A stretch of DNA of 64,000 bases. Origin: Sporosarcina aquimarina. GTDB lineage: Bacteria > Bacillota > Bacilli > Bacillales_A > Planococcaceae. The notes beneath the pieces were generated by a model, which was not told the DNA's origin, made no database searches, and worked only from the letters and a program-made list of their open reading frames with translations. Below, in pieces: positions 41,755 through 50,842 of this stretch (the stretch's first letter is position 1; each line of letters opens with the position of its first letter). The position numbers and the translations under genes were made by a program. The DNA lies in contig NZ_JAMBOM010000001.1 of assembly GCF_023715615.1 (NCBI RefSeq), positions 372,001-436,000 of the forward strand. The letters are read 5' to 3'.

Positions 41755-42861
41755 TCAGCCTAAAACTTTTAACTCGCGTGGGAATGTAGAAAGGACTTCC
41801 ACTTCACCGTCTTCGTTGATATAGACAGTATCTTCAATGCGGACGCCGCCTTCACCAGGAATATAGATGCCTGGCTCGATTGTGAACACGAGACCGGGCT
41901 CTGCGATGTCTTCATTGTTCATGTGGATAGATGGCTCTTCGTGCACTTCAATTCCGAGTCCATGGCCGACACGATTGTTGAAATATTCACCGAATCCAGC
42001 TTCTTGAATAACGTTGCGTGCAGCGATGTCGAACGTTTTCAATGGATTTCCAGCTTGGACGGCATGGATCCCTGCCTGGTTCGATGCAAGTACCGTATCG
42101 TAAATGAGTCGTTGGCGATCGGATGCTTCTCCGATAATGAATGTCCGTGTCGTATCGGACATATAGCCGTCTTTGGCTACTCCGAAGTCTATTAGCAAAT
42201 AATCACCGACTTGCAGTTTCCGCTCGCCAGGTTCGCCGTGAGGCAAAGCAGCTTTTTCACCAGATAGGACAATTGATGAGAAAGAGGGACCATCTGCGCC
42301 GAATTTGCGCATTAAGTATTCAAGCTCGGCTGTTAGTTCTGATTCAGTCATACCGACTTTTACGAGCTTAATGCCTTCTTCAAGCACGCGCTCGATAATT
42401 TCAATCGGTTTCTTCAATGCAGAGATTTCTTCACGTGTTTTACGTTTTCGTAATTGGTTGATGAACGCTTGAACATCTGTGACTTCTGCAGTAGGGAAGG
42501 CAGTGCAGAACTCGTTGTAACGGAAATAGCTGAATGCTTTTGCTTCAATTCCAACGATTCCTTCTAGCTGTCCGACAGTAGAACGGATGACGTCAAACGG
42601 AAGCTGTTCATCTGAAATCGAAACAATCTCTTTGATATCCGAACTCTCTGCAGCTGCATCTTTGTCGAGAGCTGGTGTAAATAAGATGGTTTTGCCATCG
42701 TTTGCTTCTATATATAACCCTAGGAAACGCTCGTGTGGATCCGAGTTGAACCCTGTGAAATAGAACACGTTGGCAGGGTCCGTTACGAGCACCGCGGTTA
42801 GTGATTGGTCCTGTAGGTGTGAGTGTAGCGATTGGCGTCGTTTTTCGTACATGTCAGTCAT
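41755..42861 (-). CDS. M24-family Xaa-Pro peptidase
   Basis: 368 aa. N-terminal creatinase-like domain (LVTDPANVFYFTGFNSDPHER) and C-terminal pita-bread catalytic domain. The dimetal ligands are in DFGVAKDGYMSDTTRTF (two Asp), VGHGLGIEVHE (His), FTIEPGIYI (Glu) and GVRIEDTVY (Glu), all present. Cytosolic aminopeptidase P or prolidase that releases residues before proline. AGGAGG precedes the first ATG at normal distance. Single gene. Confidence 0.9.
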   Translation of the reverse strand: MTDMYEKRRQSLHSHLQDQSLTAVLVTDPANVFYFTGFNSDPHERFLGLYIEANDGKTILFTPALDKDAAAESSDIKEIVSISDEQLPFDVIRSTVGQLEGIVGIEAKAFSYFRYNEFCTAFPTAEVTDVQAFINQLRKRKTREEISALKKPIEIIERVLEEGIKLVKVGMTESELTAELEYLMRKFGADGPSFSSIVLSGEKAALPHGEPGERKLQVGDYLLIDFGVAKDGYMSDTTRTFIIGEASDRQRLIYDTVLASNQAGIHAVQAGNPLKTFDIAARNVIQEAGFGEYFNNRVGHGLGIEVHEEPSIHMNNEDIAEPGLVFTIEPGIYIPGEGGVRIEDTVYINEDGEVEVLSTFPRELKVLG

Positions 42862-42945
42862 GTTGAATTCCTCCTGAATATGCAGTATATAGCTTTATTA
42901 TGAGGTAATTGATAGAAGAACAACAGGAATTTGCATCATGACTCC

Positions 42946-42974
42946 ACAAAAAAACCGGCTACCAGTAGCCGGTT
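42946..42974 (-). terminator. gltS terminator
   Basis: Minus strand: AACCGGCTAC / GTAGCCGGTT with a very short loop, then T7. Confidence 0.9.
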
Positions 42975-42981
42975 GCGAATG

Positions 42982-44175
42982 TTAACTAAAGATATTCATT
43001 GTTGTAATGATGATGGGCATTGAAACGACGTCAATCAGGAACGCACCAACAATGGGTACGATTAAATACGCTGTTCGAGATGGGCCGTATCGTGCGGTTA
43101 CAGCGGCCATATTTGCCATCGCATTTGGTGTAGCCCCAAGTCCGTGACCTGCAAACCCTGCACACATTACAGCGGCATCGTAGTTCTTGCCTAGAATGCG
43201 GAACAGAACAAAGATCGCAAATAGTACGAGGAATAGAACTTGTACAAAGACGATGATTAGTAATGGAAGTGCTAGACCTGCAACTTCCCAAAGCTTAATG
43301 CTCATAAGTGCCATGGATAAGAAGATACCTAGAGCAACGTCGCCTATTAGGGTGATACTACGCATGTGAACGATATTTCCGTTGATGCGGTCTACAACGT
43401 TTCGGACGATTACTGCCACAAACATTGCGCCAACATAGTTCGGCAATACGATACCGTTTGTCAAGTTCGTGAACACTTCACCAAGCAACGAACCGCCTGC
43501 CATAGAAGCAACAATAAGGAATGTTTGCATTGTGAAGTTGTCGACCGTGATTGCAGGGTCGTGTGCTTCGGCAACATATTCGAAGGATTCTTCAGTTTCA
43601 GTGGATTTCAAGTTATGTTTTTTGATTAAATACTTCACGAGAGGTCCGCCGACTAATCCACCCGCAACCAATCCGAATGTTGCAGCAGCAATTCCAATCG
43701 AAAATGCTGAGTCGATACCCATTGCTTCGACAGTTGTCCCATAAGCAGTTGCGCCTCCGTGTCCACCTTCCATGGAAACAGCTCCTGCCATCATTCCGAT
43801 GAGGGGATGAATGTCGAATAAATAGGACATAGAAACACCAATCACATTTTGCATGATTGCCAGGACTGCGCAAGCGGCCCAATAGATAAGGAGCAATTTA
43901 CCACCGAGTTTAATGAGTGCAAAACTCGCGCCAAGACCCACTGTTGCGAAAAATGTGAGCATGAATAAGTTTTGAAGCGACGTGTCGAGTGTGAAATTGA
44001 CGAGTCCGGACGCTTTCAAAATCGTTGCGAGAATCGCGAAAAGTAACCCGCCAACAACAGGAGCAGGTATGCAGAACTTCTGAAAAATACCGATTTTACG
44101 TACAAGTAAATTACCTAGTAGCAACAGCGCCATTGCAAGGAACAGCGTTGTTACTTGATTCAATTCAACCGTCAT
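42982..44175 (-). CDS. gltS: Sodium/glutamate symporter GltS
   Basis: 397 aa with about 10-12 helices in two inverted halves. Family motifs are LLLGNLLVRKIGIFQKFCIPAPVVGGLLFA near the start, MEGGHGGATAYG in the first core and GFAGHGLGATPNAMANM in the second. It imports glutamate with sodium. ATG 44175 is chosen for GGAGG 8 bases upstream. The start overlaps the end of hutG by 11 bases, so the two are translated from one message. The product of HutG is glutamate, so co-expression links glutamate supply by two routes. Confidence 0.9.
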   Translation of the reverse strand: MTVELNQVTTLFLAMALLLLGNLLVRKIGIFQKFCIPAPVVGGLLFAILATILKASGLVNFTLDTSLQNLFMLTFFATVGLGASFALIKLGGKLLLIYWAACAVLAIMQNVIGVSMSYLFDIHPLIGMMAGAVSMEGGHGGATAYGTTVEAMGIDSAFSIGIAAATFGLVAGGLVGGPLVKYLIKKHNLKSTETEESFEYVAEAHDPAITVDNFTMQTFLIVASMAGGSLLGEVFTNLTNGIVLPNYVGAMFVAVIVRNVVDRINGNIVHMRSITLIGDVALGIFLSMALMSIKLWEVAGLALPLLIIVFVQVLFLVLFAIFVLFRILGKNYDAAVMCAGFAGHGLGATPNAMANMAAVTARYGPSRTAYLIVPIVGAFLIDVVSMPIIITTMNIFS

Positions 44176-45130
44176 TCTGTGTACCTCCAAGCAGTGAGAC
44201 AATCGCTTCATTCGTTAAGTAAGCACCGAGTTTAACCGTACGGCCATTCTCATCGAGAGAAGGATTGATTTCTGAGATGTCAAATGAAAGCGTTTTCTGT
44301 GCAGACGCAACAATACGAATGAGTTCTCGTACTTGCTTCGGAGAAAGTCCGAATGGCGAAGGTGCACTGACGCCGGGTGCTACAGCAGCGTCCAATACAT
44401 CTGAACAAAGCGTAAGCATAATATAATCTTGAGTAGCGATAAAATGATGGAGCTGAGTATAGATGTGTTCAACAGGAGTCTCTTCTAATTGACGTTCTGT
44501 TATATAGTGAACGCCAAGACGTTCCGCTTCGTCAAATAATAATTGTGTATTACCGAACTCTTGTATACCTAAGACGAAATAAGAGGTAGTGTCATCTGTG
44601 TCTAACATTTGTTTAAACATTGTGCCTGAAGACGTTTGTTTGTCATAACTACGCAAGTCGAAGTGAGCATCAATGTTAATAACACCTACTTTCGCATCAG
44701 GACCAACGAATTCTCGTACTCCTAAATAATGCCCGAAAGCGGTTTCATGGCCACCCCCAAGAATAACTGGCTTTCTTTTATCAGTTAAGCATTGGCGGAC
44801 AGTTTGACCGAGTTCACGCTGTGCGTCTTCTAGCTTCCCATCTTCGCAAACAACGGTTCCTAAGTCAACAATTTGGTGTGACTCTGGTTGTCGCCAAGGA
44901 AGTTTCGCAAGTTCACTTCGAAGTGAATCTGGTCCAGCAGCAGCTCCTGTTCGACCGTTATTTCGTCGAACTCCTTCGTCAGATGAAAACCCAATCAGTG
45001 CACAAGTAGGACTGGTAGCGCTTTCTTTCGGTGAGTTCAGCTGCATCACTTGATGAAGACGAAATGCTGCACGGTTGGTAACATCGTCGATTCGACCGCT
45101 CCAGACTTCTTGATTCGTTGCGTTGATCAT
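44165..45130 (-). CDS. hutG: Formimidoylglutamase (ureohydrolase family)
   Basis: 321 aa, the length of HutG, which hydrolyses N-formimidoyl-L-glutamate to glutamate plus formamide, the last step of histidine breakdown. Manganese-site motifs are GGGHETAFGHY, NIDAHFDLR, SDVLDAAVAPGVSAPSPFGL and FDISEINPSLD; the SEINP form separates HutG from arginase and agmatinase. ATG 45130 follows AAGGGTGA. No hutU, hutI or hutH is in the window, so it stands apart from the usual hut operon. Divergent from a LysR regulator. Confidence 0.9.
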   Translation of the reverse strand: MINATNQEVWSGRIDDVTNRAAFRLHQVMQLNSPKESATSPTCALIGFSSDEGVRRNNGRTGAAAGPDSLRSELAKLPWRQPESHQIVDLGTVVCEDGKLEDAQRELGQTVRQCLTDKRKPVILGGGHETAFGHYLGVREFVGPDAKVGVINIDAHFDLRSYDKQTSSGTMFKQMLDTDDTTSYFVLGIQEFGNTQLLFDEAERLGVHYITERQLEETPVEHIYTQLHHFIATQDYIMLTLCSDVLDAAVAPGVSAPSPFGLSPKQVRELIRIVASAQKTLSFDISEINPSLDENGRTVKLGAYLTNEAIVSLLGGTQNDG

Positions 45131-45206
45131 AGGAATCACCCTTTCAAGGTTAAGTGCAATACGCTTCATTATACGAGCACTCATTTATTATTTCAAATAT
45201 CTATAA

Positions 45207-45235
45207 TTCATTTACTTATGCTTTCAGGTTATAAT
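45207..45235 (+). promoter_or_regulatory. Promoter of the LysR-family gene
   Basis: TTCATT (45207-45212), 17-base spacer, perfect TATAAT (45230-45235), 26 bases before the start codon. Confidence 0.55.
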
Positions 45236-45260
45236 AGATCGAAAGAAGGAGATGAGGACA

Positions 45261-46139
45261 ATGGACATCAAACAGCTTCGTTACCTTGTAGCTGTCGTTA
45301 AAGAAGGTGGTTTTTCAGGAGCTGCCACTAAGCTACATTTGTCCCAACCTTCCCTCAGTAAAGCAATCCGGACGCTTGAAGGACAAATTGGCTTTCAGTT
45401 ATTGGACCGGACAACGAAGCGGGTGGATTTGACGGAATCGGGTCGAGTGTTTTACGAGCGTGCCCTTCACATATTATCTGAAATGGATATTTTTGAAAAA
45501 GAAGTGAATGAAGTGAAAGTGGCGGGTAGTGGAGAAGTTAGACTAGGCATGATTGAATCTGTAAAGAACTGGATTCCTAATGTGTTGAGGTGGTATAGGG
45601 AGGAATATCCTGACATGCATGTCGTTCTGAAAGAAGTCCTCGGACGCAATGACATTGAGCAGGCGTTACGCAATTATGCGGTTCATATTTGTTTGACGAA
45701 TGAATATATCGATGAACCTGATATTGTAACCGCGCCTTTGTATAAAGAAAAATTAGTCCTCGTCTTGAATGCAGAGCACCCTCTAGCAAATCGAGCAGAG
45801 GTTGACTTAGGACATCTCGCAGATGAGCCGTTTATCATCACGAGTAGAGGATTTCAAACACGGGTGAATATCAATGAAGCGTTTAAAGAAGCGGGCGTAA
45901 ACATGGATAGTTGTTACGAAGCGGATCGCTTCGAAACCATTTTGACATTAGTGGAGGCAGGCATCGGGGTCTCTATTATTCCTCGAAATTACATTGGAGA
46001 AGTTGTGCCAGAAACTCTCGCAATTCGAGAACTGGATAGCCCGAGTCTTGAAAGGACAGTGTATTTAGCTTATGTGAAAAACCGATACCGCCCACCAGCA
46101 ATTGAAGCATTATTGCAAAGAATGCTAGCGAGTATATAA
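45261..46139 (+). CDS. LysR-family transcriptional regulator
   Basis: 292 aa. N-terminal helix-turn-helix (MDIKQLRYLVAVVKEGGFSGAATKLHLSQPSLSKAIRTLE) and a LysR substrate-binding domain (GEVRLGMIESVKNWIPNVL, PLYKEKLVLVLNAEHPLA, VEAGIGVSIIPRNYI). ATG 45261 has AAGGAG 9 bases upstream. Divergent from hutG-gltS, which LysR regulators commonly control, with a glutamate or formimidoylglutamate effector as inference. Confidence 0.9.
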   Translation: MDIKQLRYLVAVVKEGGFSGAATKLHLSQPSLSKAIRTLEGQIGFQLLDRTTKRVDLTESGRVFYERALHILSEMDIFEKEVNEVKVAGSGEVRLGMIESVKNWIPNVLRWYREEYPDMHVVLKEVLGRNDIEQALRNYAVHICLTNEYIDEPDIVTAPLYKEKLVLVLNAEHPLANRAEVDLGHLADEPFIITSRGFQTRVNINEAFKEAGVNMDSCYEADRFETILTLVEAGIGVSIIPRNYIGEVVPETLAIRELDSPSLERTVYLAYVKNRYRPPAIEALLQRMLASI

Positions 46140-46326
46140 TCCAATCTGGAAATAGAGTGACGTTCTGCGTGAAAAGGTTGCTCATTTAGTATTCCTTGAA
46201 ATTGCTAGCTGGGTATAACTGTATTGGAAGTAGGCGGAAAGTTGCGATAAATACTTTTGTTTGTGAAAGAAAAGTCTTCAAATACGAACGATTGAAGGAG
46301 AAAAATAATTATTGTTCATAAAATGC

Positions 46327-46355
46327 TTGTGATTGAATAACAATCTATGTATACT
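46327..46355 (+). promoter_or_regulatory. Promoter of the guanine-riboswitch operon
   Basis: TTGTGA (46327-46332), 17-base spacer, TATACT (46350-46355); start site near 46362, about 18 bases before the aptamer. Confidence 0.7.
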
Positions 46356-46379
46356 GACAAAGTGATAAAAGTGACTATA

Positions 46380-46451
46380 TTCTCGTATATGCTCAGTAAT
46401 ACGGTCTGAGCGTCTCTACCAGGTTCCCAATGAAAGAACCGGACTACGAGT
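46380..46451 (+). ncRNA. Purine riboswitch aptamer, guanine type
   Basis: P1 strands CTCGTA (46382-46387) and TACGAG (46445-46450). The conserved core between them reads TATATGCTCAGTAATACGG, then GTCTCTACC, and ends GGACTACGAG. The specificity base in GACTA is C, as in guanine/hypoxanthine aptamers (adenine aptamers have T). The 3' part CCGGACTACG can alternatively pair with CGTATGTCCGG at 46535-46545, the terminator's 5' arm, so ligand binding should allow the terminator and turn the operon off. Confidence 0.93.
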
Positions 46452-46539
46452 TGAAGAATAGTGTGTAAGCATTATGGTTCTTTGTGTTCTTTAGCATGAA
46501 GAAATCGTGAGGTCTGCACACACCCTTTGACTTTCGTAT

Positions 46540-46579
46540 GTCCGGTTTGCAACTACTTGTTGCACGCCGGACTTTTTTA
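46540..46579 (+). terminator. Riboswitch expression-platform terminator
   Basis: GTCCGG ... CCGGAC with an inner GCAAC/GTTGC stem, followed by T6, between the aptamer and the permease gene. Confidence 0.88.
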
Positions 46580-46662
46580 TTGCATGCGTATGCAATAACT
46601 AGAGATACAAGAGATATTATGTTTGTACAAGTAAGTCTGAACGATAATTAGGAGGTTTGCAG

Positions 46663-47979
46663 ATGAATGCAAAAGGGATAACAGAGAAACTTTTTAAGCT
46701 AAAGGAATTCGGCACGACGCCCCGAACGGAAATGGCTGCGGGGTTAACGGTTTTCATGACGATGCTGTATGTTCTGATTGTCGTACCTGGCATGTTGGAC
46801 AACGCTGGATTGCCAAAAGGTCCTGCGACAGTAGCCGTTATTTTGATGACGGGTGTCATTACTATCATAATGGGACTATACAGCAACCGACCGTTCGCAC
46901 TCGCTCCAGGTCTAGGATCTGTTGCGTTTCTATCGGTCACCCTTGTCCTAGCAGAAGGAATTCCTTGGCAGACGGGTATGGGGATGGTGTTCATTTCAGG
47001 GATTCTGTTCGTTTTATTTACCATTTTGGGACTTAGAAAACTGATTGTTCGGCTCATGCCGCCTGCTATTAAACTTTCCATTGGTGCAGGTGTAGGGTTG
47101 TTCATCGCTTTGATTGGATTCAGAAGTGCAGGACTTGTACAGGCTAGCGAACAGTCAAATTCGCTTCAACTAGGGGATTTGAGTTCGCCAAATGCGATTC
47201 TCTCATTGATTGGATTTTTCATCATGGCAGTGCTGTTGGCTCGTAAAGTCCGTGGACACTTGCTGATTGGAATCGTTTTGGTCACAATCATTGGAATTCC
47301 GATGGGCATTACGAAGCTACCGACTTCGGTATTTTCTATGCCAGAAAGTATTGCACCAGTAGCATTCAAACTTGATATCTTAAATGCTCTAAAATTAGAG
47401 TATTTCCCGTTCTTACTGGCGTTTTTCATTCCTGACTTTTTCTCAAGCCTAGGAACGATGTTAGGCGTCGGAAGTAAAGGGAATATGTTGGATAAAAATG
47501 GGGACTTGCCCAATATCGATAAACCATTTCTCGTCGATGCAGGAGGAACTGCATTGGGATCGCTATTTTCCGTTCCCGTTATGACGACGTATGTAGAATC
47601 TGCGGCAGGTGTTGAGGCGGGTGGACGTACAGGATTGACTGCGGTCACAACAGGACTTCTATTTTTGCTGACAATCTTCATCACACCGTTAATTATGATT
47701 ATTCCGAAAGAAGCAACGGCGCCTGCATTGATATTAGTAGGGTTGACGATGCTATCTGCTGTACGTAATATCAATTTTGAAGATGTAACGGAATCACTTC
47801 CAGCGTTCATGACGATTGTCATTACGATTTTCACTTTCAACTTTGGTAACGGAATCGCAGCGGGGATTATCATATACGTACTTGTGAAGGCACTTTCAGG
47901 ACGTCATAAAGAAATTCATCCTGGACTTTATGTGCTTGTTGTACCGCTCATTTTATATTTCATTACAATTGCAGAATAA
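46663..47979 (+). CDS. Guanine/hypoxanthine permease (AzgA/PbuG family)
   Basis: 438 aa with 12-14 helices. AzgA-type marks are TTPRTEMAAGLTVFMTMLYVLIVVPGML at the N-terminus, FALAPGLGSVAFL, PPAIKLSIGAGVGLFIALIG, PDFFSSLGTMLGVG and SVPVMTTYVESAAGVEAGGRTGL. ATG 46663 has TAGGAGG 6 bases upstream. It lies behind a guanine riboswitch, so it is off when guanine or hypoxanthine is plentiful. Co-transcribed with adenine deaminase, which suggests adenine, hypoxanthine or guanine import. Confidence 0.92.
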   Translation: MNAKGITEKLFKLKEFGTTPRTEMAAGLTVFMTMLYVLIVVPGMLDNAGLPKGPATVAVILMTGVITIIMGLYSNRPFALAPGLGSVAFLSVTLVLAEGIPWQTGMGMVFISGILFVLFTILGLRKLIVRLMPPAIKLSIGAGVGLFIALIGFRSAGLVQASEQSNSLQLGDLSSPNAILSLIGFFIMAVLLARKVRGHLLIGIVLVTIIGIPMGITKLPTSVFSMPESIAPVAFKLDILNALKLEYFPFLLAFFIPDFFSSLGTMLGVGSKGNMLDKNGDLPNIDKPFLVDAGGTALGSLFSVPVMTTYVESAAGVEAGGRTGLTAVTTGLLFLLTIFITPLIMIIPKEATAPALILVGLTMLSAVRNINFEDVTESLPAFMTIVITIFTFNFGNGIAAGIIIYVLVKALSGRHKEIHPGLYVLVVPLILYFITIAE

Positions 47980-48001
47980 CTATAGATAGGAGATAGGTTT
48001 T

Positions 48002-49765
48002 ATGTATACTCGCAAACAAATTACAGCTGCTGCACGTGGAGATGTCCGGATGGATACGGTGATCGAAGGGGTTCAACTCGTCAACGTATTTACGGCTGAA
48101 ATCTATCAGGCAGATATCGGAATTAAAGAAAATCGATTCAGCGCGATTGCCCGATACGAAAATGGACTACCAGACTTCAAACTAGAAGGAGAAGTAATCG
48201 TCGATGGTCGTGGAAAGTACGCGATTCCTGGATTGATTGACTGTCATGTCCATATCGAAAGTACGATGGTGACACCGGATATGTTTGCCCGGGCATTGAT
48301 TCAACGGGGGACGACTGTTGCTGTGATTGACCCACATGAAATCGGAAATGTACTTGGAGCTGAAGGTGTCCAGTATATGGTGGAAGCAAGTCGTGGACTT
48401 CCGGTTAAAATTCTGACGACGATTCCCTCTTGTGTTCCGGCTGTACCGGGCGTGGAAACAGCAGGTGCTGAGTTTGGGCCTGCTGAAGTGGCGGAGTTGT
48501 TGAAATTACCTGATGTTGTCGGAATCGCAGAAATCATGGATTACATTGGGGTTATCCAGCAGAATGAACGAATGGCAGGGATTGTCCAAACTGGGCTTGA
48601 TGCTGGTGTGTTAAATGAAGGCCACTTGCCTCGTGCTGGTGGGCGTGATCTTGCTGCGTATTTGGCAGCTGGGGTGAATTCCGATCATGAAAGTCGTACA
48701 GTCGAGGAAATTGTGGAGAAATTGCGTGCGGGTATGCTCATTTACATTCGTGAATCGAGTGTCAGCCAGTTCGCAGATATTGCCGCAAAAGCATGGCAAC
48801 AGCTCCCTTATGCATCGAATATCGCGATGTGTACAGATGATGTGGAACCGAATGACATGTTGCATAATGGACAGTTGAACCGTGTCGTCCGTCGTTGTAT
48901 CGAAGAGGGAATTCCAGCACCACTTGCCATTCGATTTGCTACGTTACATGGGGCGCAACGATTCGGTCTACATGATCGTGGGGCAATCGCACCGGGTTAC
49001 ATTGCAGACTTCTCATTAGTGGAATCACTCGAAACCATGAAAGTGGAAGACGTTTGGTCAGAAGGTAGGATGGTTGTAAAATCGGGCGAGCTTCTTGAAT
49101 CGATCGAAAGCGCTGTTCCTCCATTGACTAAGAATACTGTCAAGCTTCCGGAACTTAATGCTTCTGATTTTGTTCTAAAAGCACCGATTGAAAATGGGAA
49201 AGTCACTGTGACAACAATGGAAATGACGAAAATTGGGACAACTGCGCGCGGAACAGTGGAATTGACTGTTAAGGATGGCGTGATTTCTGAGCTGCCGGAA
49301 GGGTATCTATTCGCATCGGTTACGGGGCGTCATGGACAAAATCGTAAGCCATTTGTTGGCGTTCTAAAAAATGCAGGTCTTCGTGAAGGTGCATACGCAA
49401 CGACTGTCGCACACGATAGCCATAATCTTGTATCCGTCGGTACAAACGCTATTGACATGTATACGGCATCACAAGCACTTGCAACATCAGGAGGCGGATT
49501 GTGTTTAATCAAAGATAGAATCGTACAAGCTCAAGTGGATTTACCAATCGCAGGGCTGATGGCAGCTGAACCTATCGAACAGCTCGGTCCAAAAGTTGAA
49601 AAGTTCAACGAAGTCGCACGCTCTATGGGAGTTCAAGTCGGCAGAAGATCACCATCCATGGCTCTCTCATCGCTGACACTTACAGTTATCCCTGAAATCC
49701 GTATCACAGACATGGGATTGGTCGATGTTCACACACAACAGATGATTGCTTTGTTTGCGGAATAA
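48002..49765 (+). CDS. ade: Adenine deaminase
   Basis: 587 aa, length of AdeC-type amidohydrolase-superfamily adenine deaminases (adenine to hypoxanthine plus ammonia). Metal-site motifs are PGLIDCHVHIEST, AVIDPHEIGNVLG, GVNSDHES and CTDDVEPNDML. The C-terminal Ade domain is also visible (VAHDSHNLVSVGTN, SGGGLCLI, GVQVGRRSPSMALSSLTL). It begins 22 bases after the permease stop with AGGAGATAGG as ribosome site, so it shares the guanine riboswitch. Imported adenine would be turned into hypoxanthine for GMP/AMP salvage. Confidence 0.93.
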   Translation: MYTRKQITAAARGDVRMDTVIEGVQLVNVFTAEIYQADIGIKENRFSAIARYENGLPDFKLEGEVIVDGRGKYAIPGLIDCHVHIESTMVTPDMFARALIQRGTTVAVIDPHEIGNVLGAEGVQYMVEASRGLPVKILTTIPSCVPAVPGVETAGAEFGPAEVAELLKLPDVVGIAEIMDYIGVIQQNERMAGIVQTGLDAGVLNEGHLPRAGGRDLAAYLAAGVNSDHESRTVEEIVEKLRAGMLIYIRESSVSQFADIAAKAWQQLPYASNIAMCTDDVEPNDMLHNGQLNRVVRRCIEEGIPAPLAIRFATLHGAQRFGLHDRGAIAPGYIADFSLVESLETMKVEDVWSEGRMVVKSGELLESIESAVPPLTKNTVKLPELNASDFVLKAPIENGKVTVTTMEMTKIGTTARGTVELTVKDGVISELPEGYLFASVTGRHGQNRKPFVGVLKNAGLREGAYATTVAHDSHNLVSVGTNAIDMYTASQALATSGGGLCLIKDRIVQAQVDLPIAGLMAAEPIEQLGPKVEKFNEVARSMGVQVGRRSPSMALSSLTLTVIPEIRITDMGLVDVHTQQMIALFAE

Positions 49766-50107
49766 TTCTAATGTAACCGTTTATAGAAGGCGGTTCGTGT
49801 TGAACTTTAGACTTTCAAATTTCTCAACAACGGCATCGGTTGAATTACTTACCTTAATCAATTAGAGATTTTTTGCTCACAACGTCAATACCCAAATAAG
49901 AAAATGAAAAGAAACCGTGCATGAACGTCATGCACGGTTTTTCCATATAACTAAAAAGAAGATTCATGTATCACTTGTAATCTTAAGAAAGTCTTCATGA
50001 ATTCCCTAGTTATTTCAAAAGAAAGATTTGTCATACTAAGGATGTTCAACTTCCAAAAGAATGGGTAAAACATAGAATACAGGAGATAGAAAAGGAGGGG
50101 GAGATCG
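49766..50107. other. Intergenic region with one terminator
   Basis: Apart from the hairpin at 49912-49943 and the ribosome site before 50108, nothing recognisable was seen. Confidence 0.5.
49912..49943 (+). terminator. Terminator after adenine deaminase
   Basis: AAACCGTGCATGA / TCATGCACGGTTT with T-run, about 150 bases after the stop codon. Confidence 0.88.
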
Positions 50108-50842
50108 ATGAGGAAGGGGCTACTAATTTTCTTTGCTGTACCCATACTGTTTTATAGTCTGTACACATATGTTGCCACGCTATTTATCCGCATAACGAGT
50201 ATCGGAATTCGGAAAAAGGTGTGTAACGGCACAGGAATTTCGCTTACATTCGACGATGGTCCAAATCCACTTTATACACCGAGATTGCTCGATTTGTTAG
50301 CTCATTATAATATCAAAGCTATTTTTTTCGTTGTAGGGAGGCATGCCGAAAACTATCCAGAAATCATACAAAGAATGCATGCAGAAGGGCACTCCATTGG
50401 CATCCACCATTACGAACACGTGTCACCTTGGGGACTCACTCCTCACCAAACTTATCAACAGATCAAGCGTACGGCCAAAGTGATTAAAGAACTTACTGGA
50501 AGTGAACCTATTTTTTATCGTCCTCCTTGGGGACGTTTCAATCTAGCGACCATGACCGTCTCCCGTCAATATATCACGATCATGTGGACACACATTGTTG
50601 GAGATTGGAAGATTCAAACATGCGATGAAAAGCTGTCTGAAAGGTTGCGTGCAATCCCAAAAGATGGATCGATTGTGGTGCTGCATGATGATGGAAGCAA
50701 CCCAGGAGCGGATGACGAAGCTCCAGCACATATGCTTCACGTGCTGGAATCTTATATTCAGGATGCGACTAAAAAAGGTACCCGATTCATCGCGCCAGAT
50801 GAGCTGATGAAGTATGGACAGGAGCATGGTCATGTCCATTGA
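50108..50842 (+). CDS. Membrane-anchored polysaccharide deacetylase
   Basis: 244 aa. One N-terminal helix (about 5-25) anchors a NodB-fold domain facing outward. Motifs are TFDDGP (47-52; catalytic base and metal Asp), HHYEH (100-104; metal His pair), YRPPWGRF, and VVLHDD near the end with the catalytic His. Family members de-N-acetylate peptidoglycan or other amino-sugar polymers. AAGGAGG precedes the ATG. First of three tightly packed genes with DedA and a glycosyltransferase, suggesting a role in envelope glycolipid or wall modification. Confidence 0.9.
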   Translation: MRKGLLIFFAVPILFYSLYTYVATLFIRITSIGIRKKVCNGTGISLTFDDGPNPLYTPRLLDLLAHYNIKAIFFVVGRHAENYPEIIQRMHAEGHSIGIHHYEHVSPWGLTPHQTYQQIKRTAKVIKELTGSEPIFYRPPWGRFNLATMTVSRQYITIMWTHIVGDWKIQTCDEKLSERLRAIPKDGSIVVLHDDGSNPGADDEAPAHMLHVLESYIQDATKKGTRFIAPDELMKYGQEHGHVH

